Source of the DNA: Chaetoceros tenuissimus
Taxonomy: Eukaryota; Bacillariophyta; Thalassiosirophyceae; Chaetocerotales; Chaetocerotaceae
Direction: 5' to 3'
NCBI GenBank assembly: GCA_021927905.1
Contig: BLLK01000019.1
Coordinates: 1,240,001 to 1,304,000, forward strand
DNA: 64,000 bases
A program made the translations under genes and the position numbers. Within the stretch, counting starts at the first letter, position 1. Each line of letters opens with the position of its first letter. The notes under the pieces were generated by a model. The model saw only the letters and a list, made by a program, of their open reading frames with translations, made no database searches and was not told the origin of the DNA. Below are positions 7,722-16,601 of the stretch, piece by piece.

Positions 7722-10700
7722 CTATCCCATTACTGCTCTTTTACATAATAATACAAAACTCCCCAAAATCGATACTGTATCATTCTTGTCTTCAACTTTT
7801 ACAGCGACTTCATTGACTTCATTGTGCGTAACATTTTCATTTTCAACTACTTCAGCAAAAACCTTCCAAAACAATAAAGCAAATCTGCCATCATTGATTT
7901 TCCCCATCAATGAATCATCCTCGAAATATTCGTTCAATTCTTCAACACCCGACATTTTATTCACAACGTTGACAATGACATGATTCAAAGTACACTTTGT
8001 TTCTTTCAAGCGAAAATCGTTCTTTGAGAGGTAATCGAAGATATCCACTACTCTTGGATCACATAAAGTTGAAACAAAGTCATCATCATTGAGGTATGAT
8101 GAAAGTCTCTTACTTGAAGCAATATTCTTCAGCATTCTTGCAACAATTGTCGACGAGTTCTCTGAAAAAAGATTGGACTCCGCCATAGAACAAATGATTT
8201 GTACTATTCTTCTATCAGATGAAATCAAAACAATGTCATTGTCACTCAGGAGTGAACTCAGATTGCTTTTGGAAATTATTTTCAGCATCCTCATATCCAT
8301 AACAGTCTTACTTGTCCCTTTCCCTTTTCTTTTAGACAAGCTTTGATCTCCAACAGTAGCTGATGGTACAATTGGTAAAGCCTCTTTCAATGGTACAGAT
8401 GAGGACTTAGTAGATTCACTCTTCTCCTTCTCTGCACTACCCTCGGTAGCAGATGGTACCATTGGTATAGCCTCTTTCGATGGTTCGCTCTTCTCCTTCT
8501 CTGCACTACCCTCGGTAGCAGATGGTACAATTGGTATAGCCTCTTTCAATGGTTCGCTCTTCTCTTTCTCTTCACTACCCTCGGTAGCAGATGGTACAAT
8601 TGGTATAGCCTCTTTCAATGGTACAGTAGATTCGCTCTTCTCCTTCTCTGCACTACCCTCGGTAGCAGATGGTACAATTGGTATAGCCTCTTTCAATGGT
8701 ACAGTAGATTCACTCTTCTCTTTCTCTTCACTACCCTCGGTAGCAGATGGTACAATTGGTATAGCCTCTTTCAATGGTACAGTAGATTCGCTCTTCTCCT
8801 TCTCTGCACTACCCTCGGTAGCAGATGGTACAATTGGTATAGCCTCTTTCAATGGTACAGTAGATTCACTCTTCTCTTTCTCTTCACTACCCTCGGTAGC
8901 AGATGGTACAATTGGTATAGCCTCTTTCAATGGTACAGTAGATTCGCTCTTCTCCTTCTCTGCACTACCCTCGGTAGCAGATGGTACAATTGGTATAGCC
9001 TCTTTCAATGGTACAGTAGATTCACTCTTCTCTTTCTCTGCACTTGCACTAGCTGCATGTCTAGCTGCACGTCTAGCTGCTTCCTCCTCCGCTTTCTTCT
9101 CTTCTGCTTTCTTCTCTTCTTCTTCCTTACGTCTAGCTTCAAGTCTAGCTGCATGTCTATCTGCACGTCTAGCTGCTTCCTCCTCCGCTTTCTTCTCTTC
9201 TGCTTTCTTCTCTTCTTCTTCCTTACGTCTAGCTTCAAGTCTAGCTGCATGTCTAGCTGCACGTCTAGCTGCTTCCTCCTCCGCTTTCTTCTCTTCTGCT
9301 TTCTTCTCTTCTTCTTCCTTACGTCTAGCTTCAAGTCTAGCTGCATGTCTAGCTGCACGTCTAGCTGCTTCCTCCTCCGCTTTCTTCTCTTCTGCTTTCT
9401 TCTCTTCTTCTTCCTTTCGTCTAGCTTCAAGTCTAGCTGCTTCCTCCACCGCTTTCTTCTCTTCTTCTTCCTTACGTCTAGCTGCAGCTACTTCCTCTAC
9501 TGTAGCTTTCTTCTCCTCAATATCAATAAGACATTGTTTCTCTGCAGCATTAGCTAAGTAGTGGATACGCTTTTGTCTTTTGTTAGAACTTTCATCAGAA
9601 CTAATTGATCTTTTTCTCGACTCTCTAGTCAAATCATCTTCCATCATGTTGACATAATCATCAGCAAAGTCCATTATATCAAGATTATCCTCATATGAAT
9701 TGGAGTCAGACTGGTCATCATTGATTGAATGGTCTTCATTGATTTTGTTCACGTGCAGCTGCTGTCTTGGAACTTGTTGTATTGTTGCTTCAATCGTTGC
9801 ATCCGTAGCTTGTGTCGAAGAAGAACTAGAAACGTCAAGCTGCTGTCTCAAAACTTGTTGAGCTATTTTCTTCATATGTGGAACCTTTGTCAAAGATTGA
9901 GAAGTATTTAGCATCTGTCTAGACATTTCACTTTTAGCAAAGGCTTTCATTAGATTGGCTCCTTGTAGCGCTACAGCTTCAGTATTCAATAGATTTGCAG
10001 CTTGTTGCGCAGTATCTTCAGTATTCAATAGATTTGCAGCTTGTTGCGCAGGAGCTCCTTGTTGGAAGATGGATTTCAATAGATTGGCTGCTTGTTGCTG
10101 TTGCTCTTCAATATTCTTTTTATACTTATATCCTGCTTTCGCAGCTTTTATAGCATTGCCGATTGATTTGTATGTAAATTTCTTTTTGAAATGTGGAAAA
10201 TGTCTACAAAAGCTTGCAGTTGTTGTTTGATGACCTCTATCTAACACAGTATAGACATGATTCTTTACAAAATGGTAATCCTCTGGAAATGGTGCTGAGA
10301 GAAGTTCATGAAGTTTACCATCATCTACAGGTGTCTCATCTGTTTCAACTTCTGTCAGTAATGTAAGCTGTCTTTTATTGTGTGCAAGAACTTGTTGTAC
10401 ACGTTTCTTTTTGAATACTCTAAATTGTGGAAATTCATTCAAGAAAATGTTGATCCCACTTTCGTCACCGTTCTTGATTTGGCGGCTGACAAACTTTTTG
10501 ACAAAAAGCCACTCCTCGAGGTGATCTGTTTTTAGGAGATCGACCTTATCTTTTTCTAATTGAGGAGGCTCCATCAAAAGTGTAGGAGTAATTGGAATTT
10601 GGAGAGGTGGAGATACAGTCGGTGGTATAGGAGGTGTAGAGGTTGCCATTGTTGCGTTTGTCCGAAGTCTTGGATATATGCTACTAGTGCTTGTTGGACG

Positions 10701-10814
10701 AGATATTAGCTGCAACTGTGGAAATGTATTTTCTTCTTCCGGATAAACGTCCTTTCGTCCTCTTTTATGATGAGTTTTTATATGTTTTGGTGCTGGTGGT
10801 GAGGGGAAGGACAT
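7722..10814 (-). CDS. Large repeat-rich protein of unknown function
   Basis: The protein is about 1030 residues from the ATG at 10814 (MSFPSPPAPKHIK). The frame runs further upstream only through weak starts. Four parts are visible. (1) Two copies of a 50-residue motif: EEWLFVKKFV...FPQFRVFKKK and EDYHFVKNHV...FPHFKKK. (2) A Gln/Ala stretch with AQQAANLLNTE repeats, then an acidic patch and an RKRSISS...NKRQKR nuclear-localisation-like cluster. (3) A highly charged Glu/Lys/Ala/Arg region of 32-residue repeats, likely helical, followed by nine 26-residue repeats (KEKSESTVPLKEAIPIVPSA). (4) A C-terminal region with three related segments around LLSDNDIVLISSDRRIV, YLNDDDFVSTLCDPRVV and YFEDDSLMGKINDGRFA. 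The basic cluster and charged helices suggest a nuclear scaffold, but no family is recognised. Confidence 0.7.
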   Translation of the reverse strand: MSFPSPPAPKHIKTHHKRGRKDVYPEEENTFPQLQLISRPTSTSSIYPRLRTNATMATSTPPIPPTVSPPLQIPITPTLLMEPPQLEKDKVDLLKTDHLEEWLFVKKFVSRQIKNGDESGINIFLNEFPQFRVFKKKRVQQVLAHNKRQLTLLTEVETDETPVDDGKLHELLSAPFPEDYHFVKNHVYTVLDRGHQTTTASFCRHFPHFKKKFTYKSIGNAIKAAKAGYKYKKNIEEQQQQAANLLKSIFQQGAPAQQAANLLNTEDTAQQAANLLNTEAVALQGANLMKAFAKSEMSRQMLNTSQSLTKVPHMKKIAQQVLRQQLDVSSSSSTQATDATIEATIQQVPRQQLHVNKINEDHSINDDQSDSNSYEDNLDIMDFADDYVNMMEDDLTRESRKRSISSDESSNKRQKRIHYLANAAEKQCLIDIEEKKATVEEVAAARRKEEEEKKAVEEAARLEARRKEEEEKKAEEKKAEEEAARRAARHAARLEARRKEEEEKKAEEKKAEEEAARRAARHAARLEARRKEEEEKKAEEKKAEEEAARRADRHAARLEARRKEEEEKKAEEKKAEEEAARRAARHAASASAEKEKSESTVPLKEAIPIVPSATEGSAEKEKSESTVPLKEAIPIVPSATEGSEEKEKSESTVPLKEAIPIVPSATEGSAEKEKSESTVPLKEAIPIVPSATEGSEEKEKSESTVPLKEAIPIVPSATEGSAEKEKSESTVPLKEAIPIVPSATEGSEEKEKSEPLKEAIPIVPSATEGSAEKEKSEPSKEAIPMVPSATEGSAEKEKSESTKSSSVPLKEALPIVPSATVGDQSLSKRKGKGTSKTVMDMRMLKIISKSNLSSLLSDNDIVLISSDRRIVQIICSMAESNLFSENSSTIVARMLKNIASSKRLSSYLNDDDFVSTLCDPRVVDIFDYLSKNDFRLKETKCTLNHVIVNVVNKMSGVEELNEYFEDDSLMGKINDGRFALLFWKVFAEVVENENVTHNEVNEVAVKVEDKNDTVSILGSFVLLCKRAVMG
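8345..9048 (-). repeat. Tandem 78-base coding repeats (26 residues, about nine units)
   Basis: Units read KEKSESTVPLKEAIPIVPSA plus TEGS, with the first residues alternating AEK and EEK over several units. That gives a two-unit higher-order period of about 156 bases. The last three units (lowest coordinates) are diverged: two lack STV and one gains SSS. Near-identity of the middle units points to recent expansion or gene conversion. Confidence 0.85.
9048..9480 (-). repeat. Tandem 96-base coding repeats (32 residues, about four units)
   Basis: Each unit encodes EARRKEEEEKKAEEKKAEEE followed by AARRAARHAARL. There are four nearly identical copies, with a partial, more diverged unit at the high-coordinate end. 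The coding strand is strongly purine-rich here, which produces long spurious open frames on the other strand. Confidence 0.85.
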
Positions 10815-11093
10815 TATATATTTACAACAAGAGTATTGTTGTTGTGATATCAACAAATCTATTTTCAAATGCATTGCAGTATCGCAGCCGCAGTAAATCA
10901 ATGTACAAAATGCAGAAGCATTTTTAACCACGTCAAGTTGGGGTTGTATTTAACCTAATACTTGAAATTCAACACCAATTTGAAGAATTTTTCAAAGGGA
11001 TCGTCTAGCTTATGAGTCAGCAAGTTAGTTTCAGTCAATTCACTCATAAACAAAACTAGTTGTCACTACTATTTCTTTCATCAAAACAAGAAC

Positions 11094-12179
11094 ATGCGTC
11101 TTCTTTTCAATAGGCTCTATGCTGGGTATGGACAACCACGATCTCCACGTATTTTTGGTAATGAGGCCTATCTTGTCAACGAACGGAAAGCAAATGAACT
11201 TATGGGAGATGAAAACAACAAACCGGAAGGTTCACTAATTGAAGATTGGTTTCAGATCGAAGACATTATGATTGCCCAAACTGATCCAGACGCCATGAAA
11301 TATTTTACTGAATTTGATCAAAAATTTATAAAAGAATGTTTTAAAATTCAAAGGAATTTTAAAATTTTCGCCAATCAAAGAAGTGCTATTCGAAGAGAAG
11401 AGATATTGGCAAATGATTATATAAAACTTGCTATAGTGGAGAACAAGAGAGAGTTTGATCCTGACATGATTTTTTTAAACGAAGTTCGTGGTAGAGAGTC
11501 GGTTATTGAAGCTGGACAAAAAGATAAAAGTATACGTTTTCAAAATGCTGTTTATTCAACAGTTTCTTGTAAAGGACTGGTTGTAATGCTCTATCAATTT
11601 TATGATCCTGCCATTCATACATTGAAAAAAGTTATGCTCATGAAGAATGGGTTGAATACCTTTGCCAAATTGTCTCATTTGAAACAGAGAATCAGAGATG
11701 AAATGAAAGATATGTTTCCACAAACTACTGACACGGATCTTTTCACAAATTATGAGTCTTATTGCCATGAGAAAAATTGCCTAGATAAATTCAATGATGC
11801 AAATGAAGAAATCATGAAGATTGACAGGGAGAGATCAAGTTATTTCATGTTATTTGATATGGATGTCCATTGGTCTAGGAATCAGTATTCAGAATTATAT
11901 TTCAAAGAGGTTATTACAAGGGTTCAAAGAAAAACTTGGTTGACTTTTGGAAACACCGGATTGGTTAATTGTTGTGCTCTTTTTGAATACTTATGGTATT
12001 ATGGTGCAATGCCGGTAAATCCACTAAAAGACCCTGCAAAAATTTTTTTTAAAGATGAGGAAGGGAATATATTTTCATCATCATCTTACATGAGAGATGA
12101 TGGGACTTTATACTTGATTGGAGAAATTGAAGAATATGAATTAGTCAATAATGGAACTCAATTGCGTAAGGTTAATTAA
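11094..12179 (+). CDS. Orphan 361-residue protein
   Basis: A single open frame runs from MRLLFNRLYAGYGQPRSPRI to LRKVN, in strongly AT-rich DNA. It has no signal peptide or membrane segment. The composition is that of a soluble, charged globular protein with many Phe, Met and Asp residues (for example SYFMLFDMDVHWSRNQYSEL and TWLTFGNTGLVNCCALFEYL). No family motif is recognised. It lies head to head with the large repeat protein (starts about 280 bases apart). Both sit between the detached SGNH anchor fragment and the anchorless SGNH gene, so the pair may have arrived together; that is inference. Confidence 0.6.
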   Translation: MRLLFNRLYAGYGQPRSPRIFGNEAYLVNERKANELMGDENNKPEGSLIEDWFQIEDIMIAQTDPDAMKYFTEFDQKFIKECFKIQRNFKIFANQRSAIRREEILANDYIKLAIVENKREFDPDMIFLNEVRGRESVIEAGQKDKSIRFQNAVYSTVSCKGLVVMLYQFYDPAIHTLKKVMLMKNGLNTFAKLSHLKQRIRDEMKDMFPQTTDTDLFTNYESYCHEKNCLDKFNDANEEIMKIDRERSSYFMLFDMDVHWSRNQYSELYFKEVITRVQRKTWLTFGNTGLVNCCALFEYLWYYGAMPVNPLKDPAKIFFKDEEGNIFSSSSYMRDDGTLYLIGEIEEYELVNNGTQLRKVN

Positions 12180-12688
12180 TTTAAATAAAAGTATTGGGGT
12201 ATAATTGTAGATGGTATCTAATGGTCAAGGGCGAGGTGATCGACCAACGTAATCTGCGAGCAAAGCTTTTCTATGCTATGCGGCTAGTTAGTAAGCTATC
12301 TAAAGTAAGAATTATGAGAACAGTCAGTCCCGCACTGGTACAGATTTTCTCCGAGAACACAAAACGGTGAAATAGGTGCACCAACGGCGGGAAGCGAGAA
12401 CACAACACAACATAGGTTTCATAAAAACAGCAAGTGTATCCAATTATTAACAATTACAACAAACACACAACAATCAACACTCAGTTAGGTATTCAAACGC
12501 CTAGTGCGATACGGTTTTTTTTATATTGCATGCTCAATAAGGTGGCCGGTGGTCCTGGCGTTTCACCTTTCCTGGTGTTTTCGTCTTGCATCCCCCACCT
12601 ATTGCTTTACAAAAGAAACCGTCGCACCGCTGAGCCCAGCCGTGTTACCACCAAGTGCTGCATATGAGTCCATGTATCCGTATCCGTT
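12180..12688. other. Spacer before the anchorless SGNH gene
   Basis: About 510 bases, noticeably richer in G+C near 12540-12660 than the surroundings. Two overlapping frames (12434-12667 and 12504-12737) show no similarity to the anchor region of the paralogue and are not called. The right junction of the putative 5.2-kb insertion would lie near 12690. Confidence 0.35.
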
Positions 12689-14020
12689 TTGCCTATTTCT
12701 CCATTTCAACATCAAGTATCATGTGAGCACAATGTGACTGCCATACAAGAGGAACATTTGAAATTCGGAGAGGAGGAACGCATCATTCCGAAACGCCAAC
12801 GTAAAGCTCAAAAGGATATCAAGTATACATCCTTCGGATCATCGCATACTTGGGGAGCAGCACTTGACAACCGAGATGAAGAAACTTACGTGAAGCAACT
12901 CGCCAAGCCATACTTTGACAATGGAGTTAACAATGGTATCAGAAGCTCTGGACCCAATTATCCAGCAAACTGTTTGTATTCCATGATTCATGAGGAACAC
13001 TTTGATGTAATTCTATTGGAGTTTTATATGCGTGCAGGGGAAGGACTGAAAGAGCTTGCAGCAAGACTTCGCCAGCGCTTTCCAGATGCTATTATCGTGA
13101 TTGTGCGTCACTGGATGCCTCTTCAAATTGTCAATAGTGGAATTCTTGATGAGCACAATAGGCCAATGCATCTCATGCAATATGCAGAAATGAATGGTTT
13201 TGATCGTGGTTACATGCATAATCCTGAGTTTCATGAGCTACTCAAAACTACCCCTGATCAATGGCACTTTAACAAACTATATGATGGAACGGAAGCTCTA
13301 CTAGACGAAGTTGCAACTGCTGTAAATGGATATATTGTCAAGACACCATTGCCTCAGCAAAGAGACGGGTTAGGTGGATGGGTACATTTTGGTGATCAAT
13401 TATTGAGTACTGATTCGTTTCATCCTTCACCCCATGCGCATGCTTTCATTGCTAACCAGGTTCGAGCAATTGTGGAAAGAGTTGGCATTCCGAAGAATCC
13501 TAGAGTGAATCCTTTCACTCAAAAGGATCAATGCTACAGTTGGCTTATGGATGGTAAACTGGATCCAAGCGTCACTTATGGAGATAGTTTCAAGCTCACA
13601 AAGATGCCAAATACAGAAAAGTACTCCCTCGAATTTCAAAATGATGTACCCCTCAACGGTGAAAAAGACGCAAATAATTACATCACTATCGAGAATCACG
13701 CGGATGATATTATGGATTTGTTTATTGGATACTTGACAACATCACCCGAACAAAAATATCCAATGGTGGAAGCATCACGAACAAATGGGCAAAAGTTTCA
13801 ACTCAAACCTCATTCTGTGGATACATTCGGAGGGAAAAGTGTCCATGTTCCAGAAATGGTACATTTAGGATTTATGAAACACAAAGCTTCTGTGAGAATT
13901 TATTTTACGCCTTTGGAAGAAACAGAATGGCCATTTCGTATTACAAGCATAATGATTACACCTCGAGTTGAGACTGAAAATCCATTCTTTCACGCTTTGG
14001 CTGGTTCACCTCTTGGATAA
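12689..14020 (+). CDS. SGNH-hydrolase-like protein, 5' end missing
   Basis: The frame opens without a good ATG (TTG at 12689) and joins the paralogue at CEHNVTAIQEEHLKFGEEER. SGNH blocks are visible: block I FGSSHTWG (the Gly-x-Ser region with the nucleophile Ser), a GPNYPANC segment in the position of blocks II/III, and block V DSFHPSPHAHAF with the Asp-x-x-His pair. It matches the protein at 16602-18179 over its length but lacks the cytoplasmic tail and membrane anchor. Family members are esterases or O-acyltransferases on sugars or lipids; the substrate is unknown. The missing anchor may be the fragment at 7320-7457. Whether the gene is expressed from a new start is open. Confidence 0.7.
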   Translation: MPISPFQHQVSCEHNVTAIQEEHLKFGEEERIIPKRQRKAQKDIKYTSFGSSHTWGAALDNRDEETYVKQLAKPYFDNGVNNGIRSSGPNYPANCLYSMIHEEHFDVILLEFYMRAGEGLKELAARLRQRFPDAIIVIVRHWMPLQIVNSGILDEHNRPMHLMQYAEMNGFDRGYMHNPEFHELLKTTPDQWHFNKLYDGTEALLDEVATAVNGYIVKTPLPQQRDGLGGWVHFGDQLLSTDSFHPSPHAHAFIANQVRAIVERVGIPKNPRVNPFTQKDQCYSWLMDGKLDPSVTYGDSFKLTKMPNTEKYSLEFQNDVPLNGEKDANNYITIENHADDIMDLFIGYLTTSPEQKYPMVEASRTNGQKFQLKPHSVDTFGGKSVHVPEMVHLGFMKHKASVRIYFTPLEETEWPFRITSIMITPRVETENPFFHALAGSPLG

Positions 14021-14287
14021 ATATCCTGTTCATAGGTTACTACAATAGGAAAAAGAAATAACATGTATAACTGATCGCCTATCCAATATTACATACTGTC
14101 TTTTTCTTTCAGCATTGGAAAATATAGTCTACTAGCTAAATTAGTCCTTGTCGACTTTTTTGACATCACAACGATCGCCGAAAATTTCTGTCCATTTTTA
14201 GTTTTCCACTGTCTAATCTACTCCTTCATTTTCATTTAGAATAATCTGAAGCTAGTAGTTCATAGTGAACTATTCAAATTAGCCATC

Positions 14288-15001
14288 ATGAGTGCAACGG
14301 CGCAGATTAACATCACCAACCTCAACGATGGCCGATCAAGGGGAAGCATCACAATTGAAAGAACTTTCCCAGCGATCCTCGATGGGCACATGTCACTCTC
14401 GGAATGGGAAACATTTTGCAACGAAGTAGATAAAACCATTGCACCTCTTGGGGGATATAGAAGAAGCTTTTTTCAAAAAAGAATTATTGGTGGAGTTCTA
14501 TCGTTGATAATGTTTGGGTTGCTCATGTATTTTGTAACCAAAGACACATATTCCTATGCTTACAATGGAGGACCACCTATGAGAGTGATTGTAGTTGGTG
14601 TCCTCTTTGCGATGATTGGTTTGATTGTTCCAATTAGTTTCAGGCGTCTATGGAAGCAGTGTCTAGAATTGGAGGAGGAAGTAAAACGAGTCTTGAGTAA
14701 TGAATCTGCAAAGAGATCAAATGTAAGCTTTCACTTACGTGCTGTGCCTATGCTGGGAAAGGTCATTGAATGTGTGGTTTCTTCAGCATCAGTTGGTTTT
14801 GCTTCTGGTATTTCTTTTCCAGCTCCAGTGTCTGCTTTTGATTCACTTGCTTTGGAATCAGGACTCGCAGGCAGTAATACTGCAAATATCAATGGCAATA
14901 AGACAATCGCACAAAGACTACAGGAGTTGGAAGAAGTAAAAGGCATGTTATCAGAGCAAGAATACGAAAGAAAGAAGAGCGAGATAATTGCATCTTTGTA
15001 A
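14288..15001 (+). CDS. Two-helix membrane protein with C-terminal SHOCT motif
   Basis: A 237-residue protein starting MSATAQINITNLND. Two adjacent hydrophobic segments lie at about residues 65-82 (GVLSLIMFGLLMYFV) and 97-118 (VIVVGVLFAMIGLIVPISF). They are followed by a cytosolic-type helix (QCLELEEEVKRVLSNES). Near the C-terminus stands VSAFDSLALESGL, a motif repeated in its two neighbours. The last 32 residues (TIAQRLQELEEVKGMLSEQE, then YERKKSEIIASL) fit the SHOCT short C-terminal domain, an oligomerisation helix pair usually at the end of membrane proteins. The cellular role is unknown. It is the only member of the local trio with a SHOCT end. Confidence 0.65.
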   Translation: MSATAQINITNLNDGRSRGSITIERTFPAILDGHMSLSEWETFCNEVDKTIAPLGGYRRSFFQKRIIGGVLSLIMFGLLMYFVTKDTYSYAYNGGPPMRVIVVGVLFAMIGLIVPISFRRLWKQCLELEEEVKRVLSNESAKRSNVSFHLRAVPMLGKVIECVVSSASVGFASGISFPAPVSAFDSLALESGLAGSNTANINGNKTIAQRLQELEEVKGMLSEQEYERKKSEIIASL

Positions 15002-15470
15002 ACTGTTGTTCTGTTTCATAAAAGTACAATTGGAATTATAGAATCAGTTCCATGAGATTAGAAAAAGTTTTCTCAAATGTTTGTGGTGTGAACATTGCAA
15101 TAAGTGCACACACTGTCAATCTGTCGTTAAGTAGATTATCAAGTAAATTAATAAAATTATAGGAATTGTATGGATCTGCTCATCATGTGTTGGAGCGATT
15201 GATAAGTAACTTGTAATTGATTCTTACTGTCATTGGATATGGTACTGTTATTAGGATTGTTTCTTGATAACGTACGTACATAGAAGAAGGATTGAGACGT
15301 TTTGTTCTTTAACCGTCGTGAAAGTTCCCATTTTCAAAGAACATTTTTATTGAAACTTCATGCAGTTTTGAATAGAGGTGTTGCAGTACATAGTTTTATT
15401 TTGGATCAGAAGTTGGAGAAGTACTGGTCGTTAAAGTTCTCCTTACTGCTTGCATTACATATTACCAGCC
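15002..15470. other. Spacer between tandem SHOCT-family genes
   Basis: About 470 AT-rich bases. An in-frame upstream stretch before the next gene is not conserved with the first copy, so the second start is placed at 15471. Nothing else was seen. Confidence 0.35.
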
Positions 15471-16127
15471 ATGAGTTCTACAACTACAACAACCATCGTC
15501 ATCTATAATTACAACAATCGCAGAGCAAGAAGAAACATAAAGATTGAAAGAACTTTTCCTGAAATCCTTCACGGACACATCTCAAATTCAGAATGGGAAA
15601 CATTTTGCAACAAAGTAGATGACATTGTTTTACCTCTCGAAGCTTATAGAAAGAATCATTACTTCAGGATGACTACTATTGGAGTTCTATTTGTGATCGT
15701 TTGCGGTGTGAGTGTCTACGTGACTGACCAGGAGATTGGCGGCCCTATTGTTGAAGCTGTAGTTGGTGGTATTTTCGTCGTTGTGTTTTTGTTATTTCCA
15801 TGGAGTTTCATCCGTTTTCGGAATCAGTGTAAGGAATTAGAGGAGGAACTCATACGAGTGTTGAATTCTGAATCAGCAAGGGAGAACACAAATTCAAATG
15901 TTAGCTTTTCTTTATATGAAAATCCACTTTATGTGGGAAAAACCATCCGTTGTAAAGTTACCTCAGTATCAGTGGATAATCCGTTCATTACCACTGTTCC
16001 AAAAAAAGTATCTACTTTTGATTCACTTCATTCAGAGACTGGACTTGGCACCAATGCATCATCTGTGAATAAGAATGTCTCTACTTTTGACTCACTTGCG
16101 ATCGAGACTGGACTAAACTTGGACTAA
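15471..16127 (+). CDS. Two-helix membrane protein, paralogue without SHOCT end
   Basis: Start chosen at MSSTTTTTIVIYNYNN because the first copy begins at the matching place. IERTFPEILHGHISNSEWET then aligns with IERTFPAILDGHMSLSEWET. Two hydrophobic segments follow (TTIGVLFVIVCGVSVYV and VVGGIFVVVFLLFPW), then QCKELEEELIRVLNSES and NVSFSLYENPLYVGKTIRCK. The end carries two copies of the family motif (VSTFDSLHSETGL and VSTFDSLAIETGL). It stops about 30 residues short of the SHOCT helix pair of its neighbour. The product is 218 residues. Unknown function, tandem duplicate of the 14288 gene. Confidence 0.6.
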   Translation: MSSTTTTTIVIYNYNNRRARRNIKIERTFPEILHGHISNSEWETFCNKVDDIVLPLEAYRKNHYFRMTTIGVLFVIVCGVSVYVTDQEIGGPIVEAVVGGIFVVVFLLFPWSFIRFRNQCKELEEELIRVLNSESARENTNSNVSFSLYENPLYVGKTIRCKVTSVSVDNPFITTVPKKVSTFDSLHSETGLGTNASSVNKNVSTFDSLAIETGLNLD

Positions 16128-16214
16128 ACTTGGAGACAATTCAACTTTGAAGTAGTTTAGGAATCCACATATAGTAGAATTGTACTTGCTAGCCTACCCA
16201 AATGAAGCAGAATG

Positions 16215-16460
16215 TAGAATGAGAGGATGTAAACCGAATACGTGAAGTGCTATTGGTAGGAAATCTTGTTGAATATAGTTTTGTTTAATGTTAGCTTTCA
16301 TTACCGTTTTAATCCACCAGAGGCAATGCTGAATGAGTGCGTTGTTTCCCCATTTGATGTTGTGGCTGATAGTGCCGTAAGTTCAGTAGGTAGAGTGTTT
16401 CCAGCTCCAGTATCTACTTTTGACTCGCTTGCCTCAGAATCAGGTTTAGTGGCTGCGTAA
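16215..16460 (+). pseudogene. Third, broken copy of the SHOCT-neighbour family
   Basis: Only the C-terminal half is recognisable. EDVNRIREVL (about 16222) corresponds to the EEVKRVL helix. In a shifted frame come NVSFHYRF, ECVVS and FPAPVSTFDSLASESGL, aligning with FPAPVSAFDSLALESGL of the first copy. The membrane segments are missing and at least one frame change is needed, so this is a relic. Confidence 0.6.
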
Positions 16461-16601
16461 TTCTATTGTTAGGTAGGGCTTAATGAATGACAATGTGACG
16501 ATAGAACAGAGATGGCAAAAATAATTTATAAGCATTGATACGATTCAAGCAAAAGATATTATCTTCTAATCCACGTCAAATGTAATCATGAGTTAAAGTC
16601 T

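Noticed and set aside
8345-9048. Regular repeats that might suggest a CRISPR-like array
   Set aside because: The units are contiguous coding repeats without spacers, inside an open reading frame of a eukaryote.
9057-9557. Long plus-strand frame with repeated hydrophobic segments (SSCFLLRFLLFCFLLFFFL)
   Set aside because: It is the complement of the purine-rich 96-base coding repeats on the minus strand; the hydrophobic look comes from T/C-rich complement codons.
12434-12737. Candidate upstream exon for the anchorless SGNH gene
   Set aside because: Its translations do not resemble the tail or anchor of the intact paralogue, and no convincing splice pair joins them in frame.
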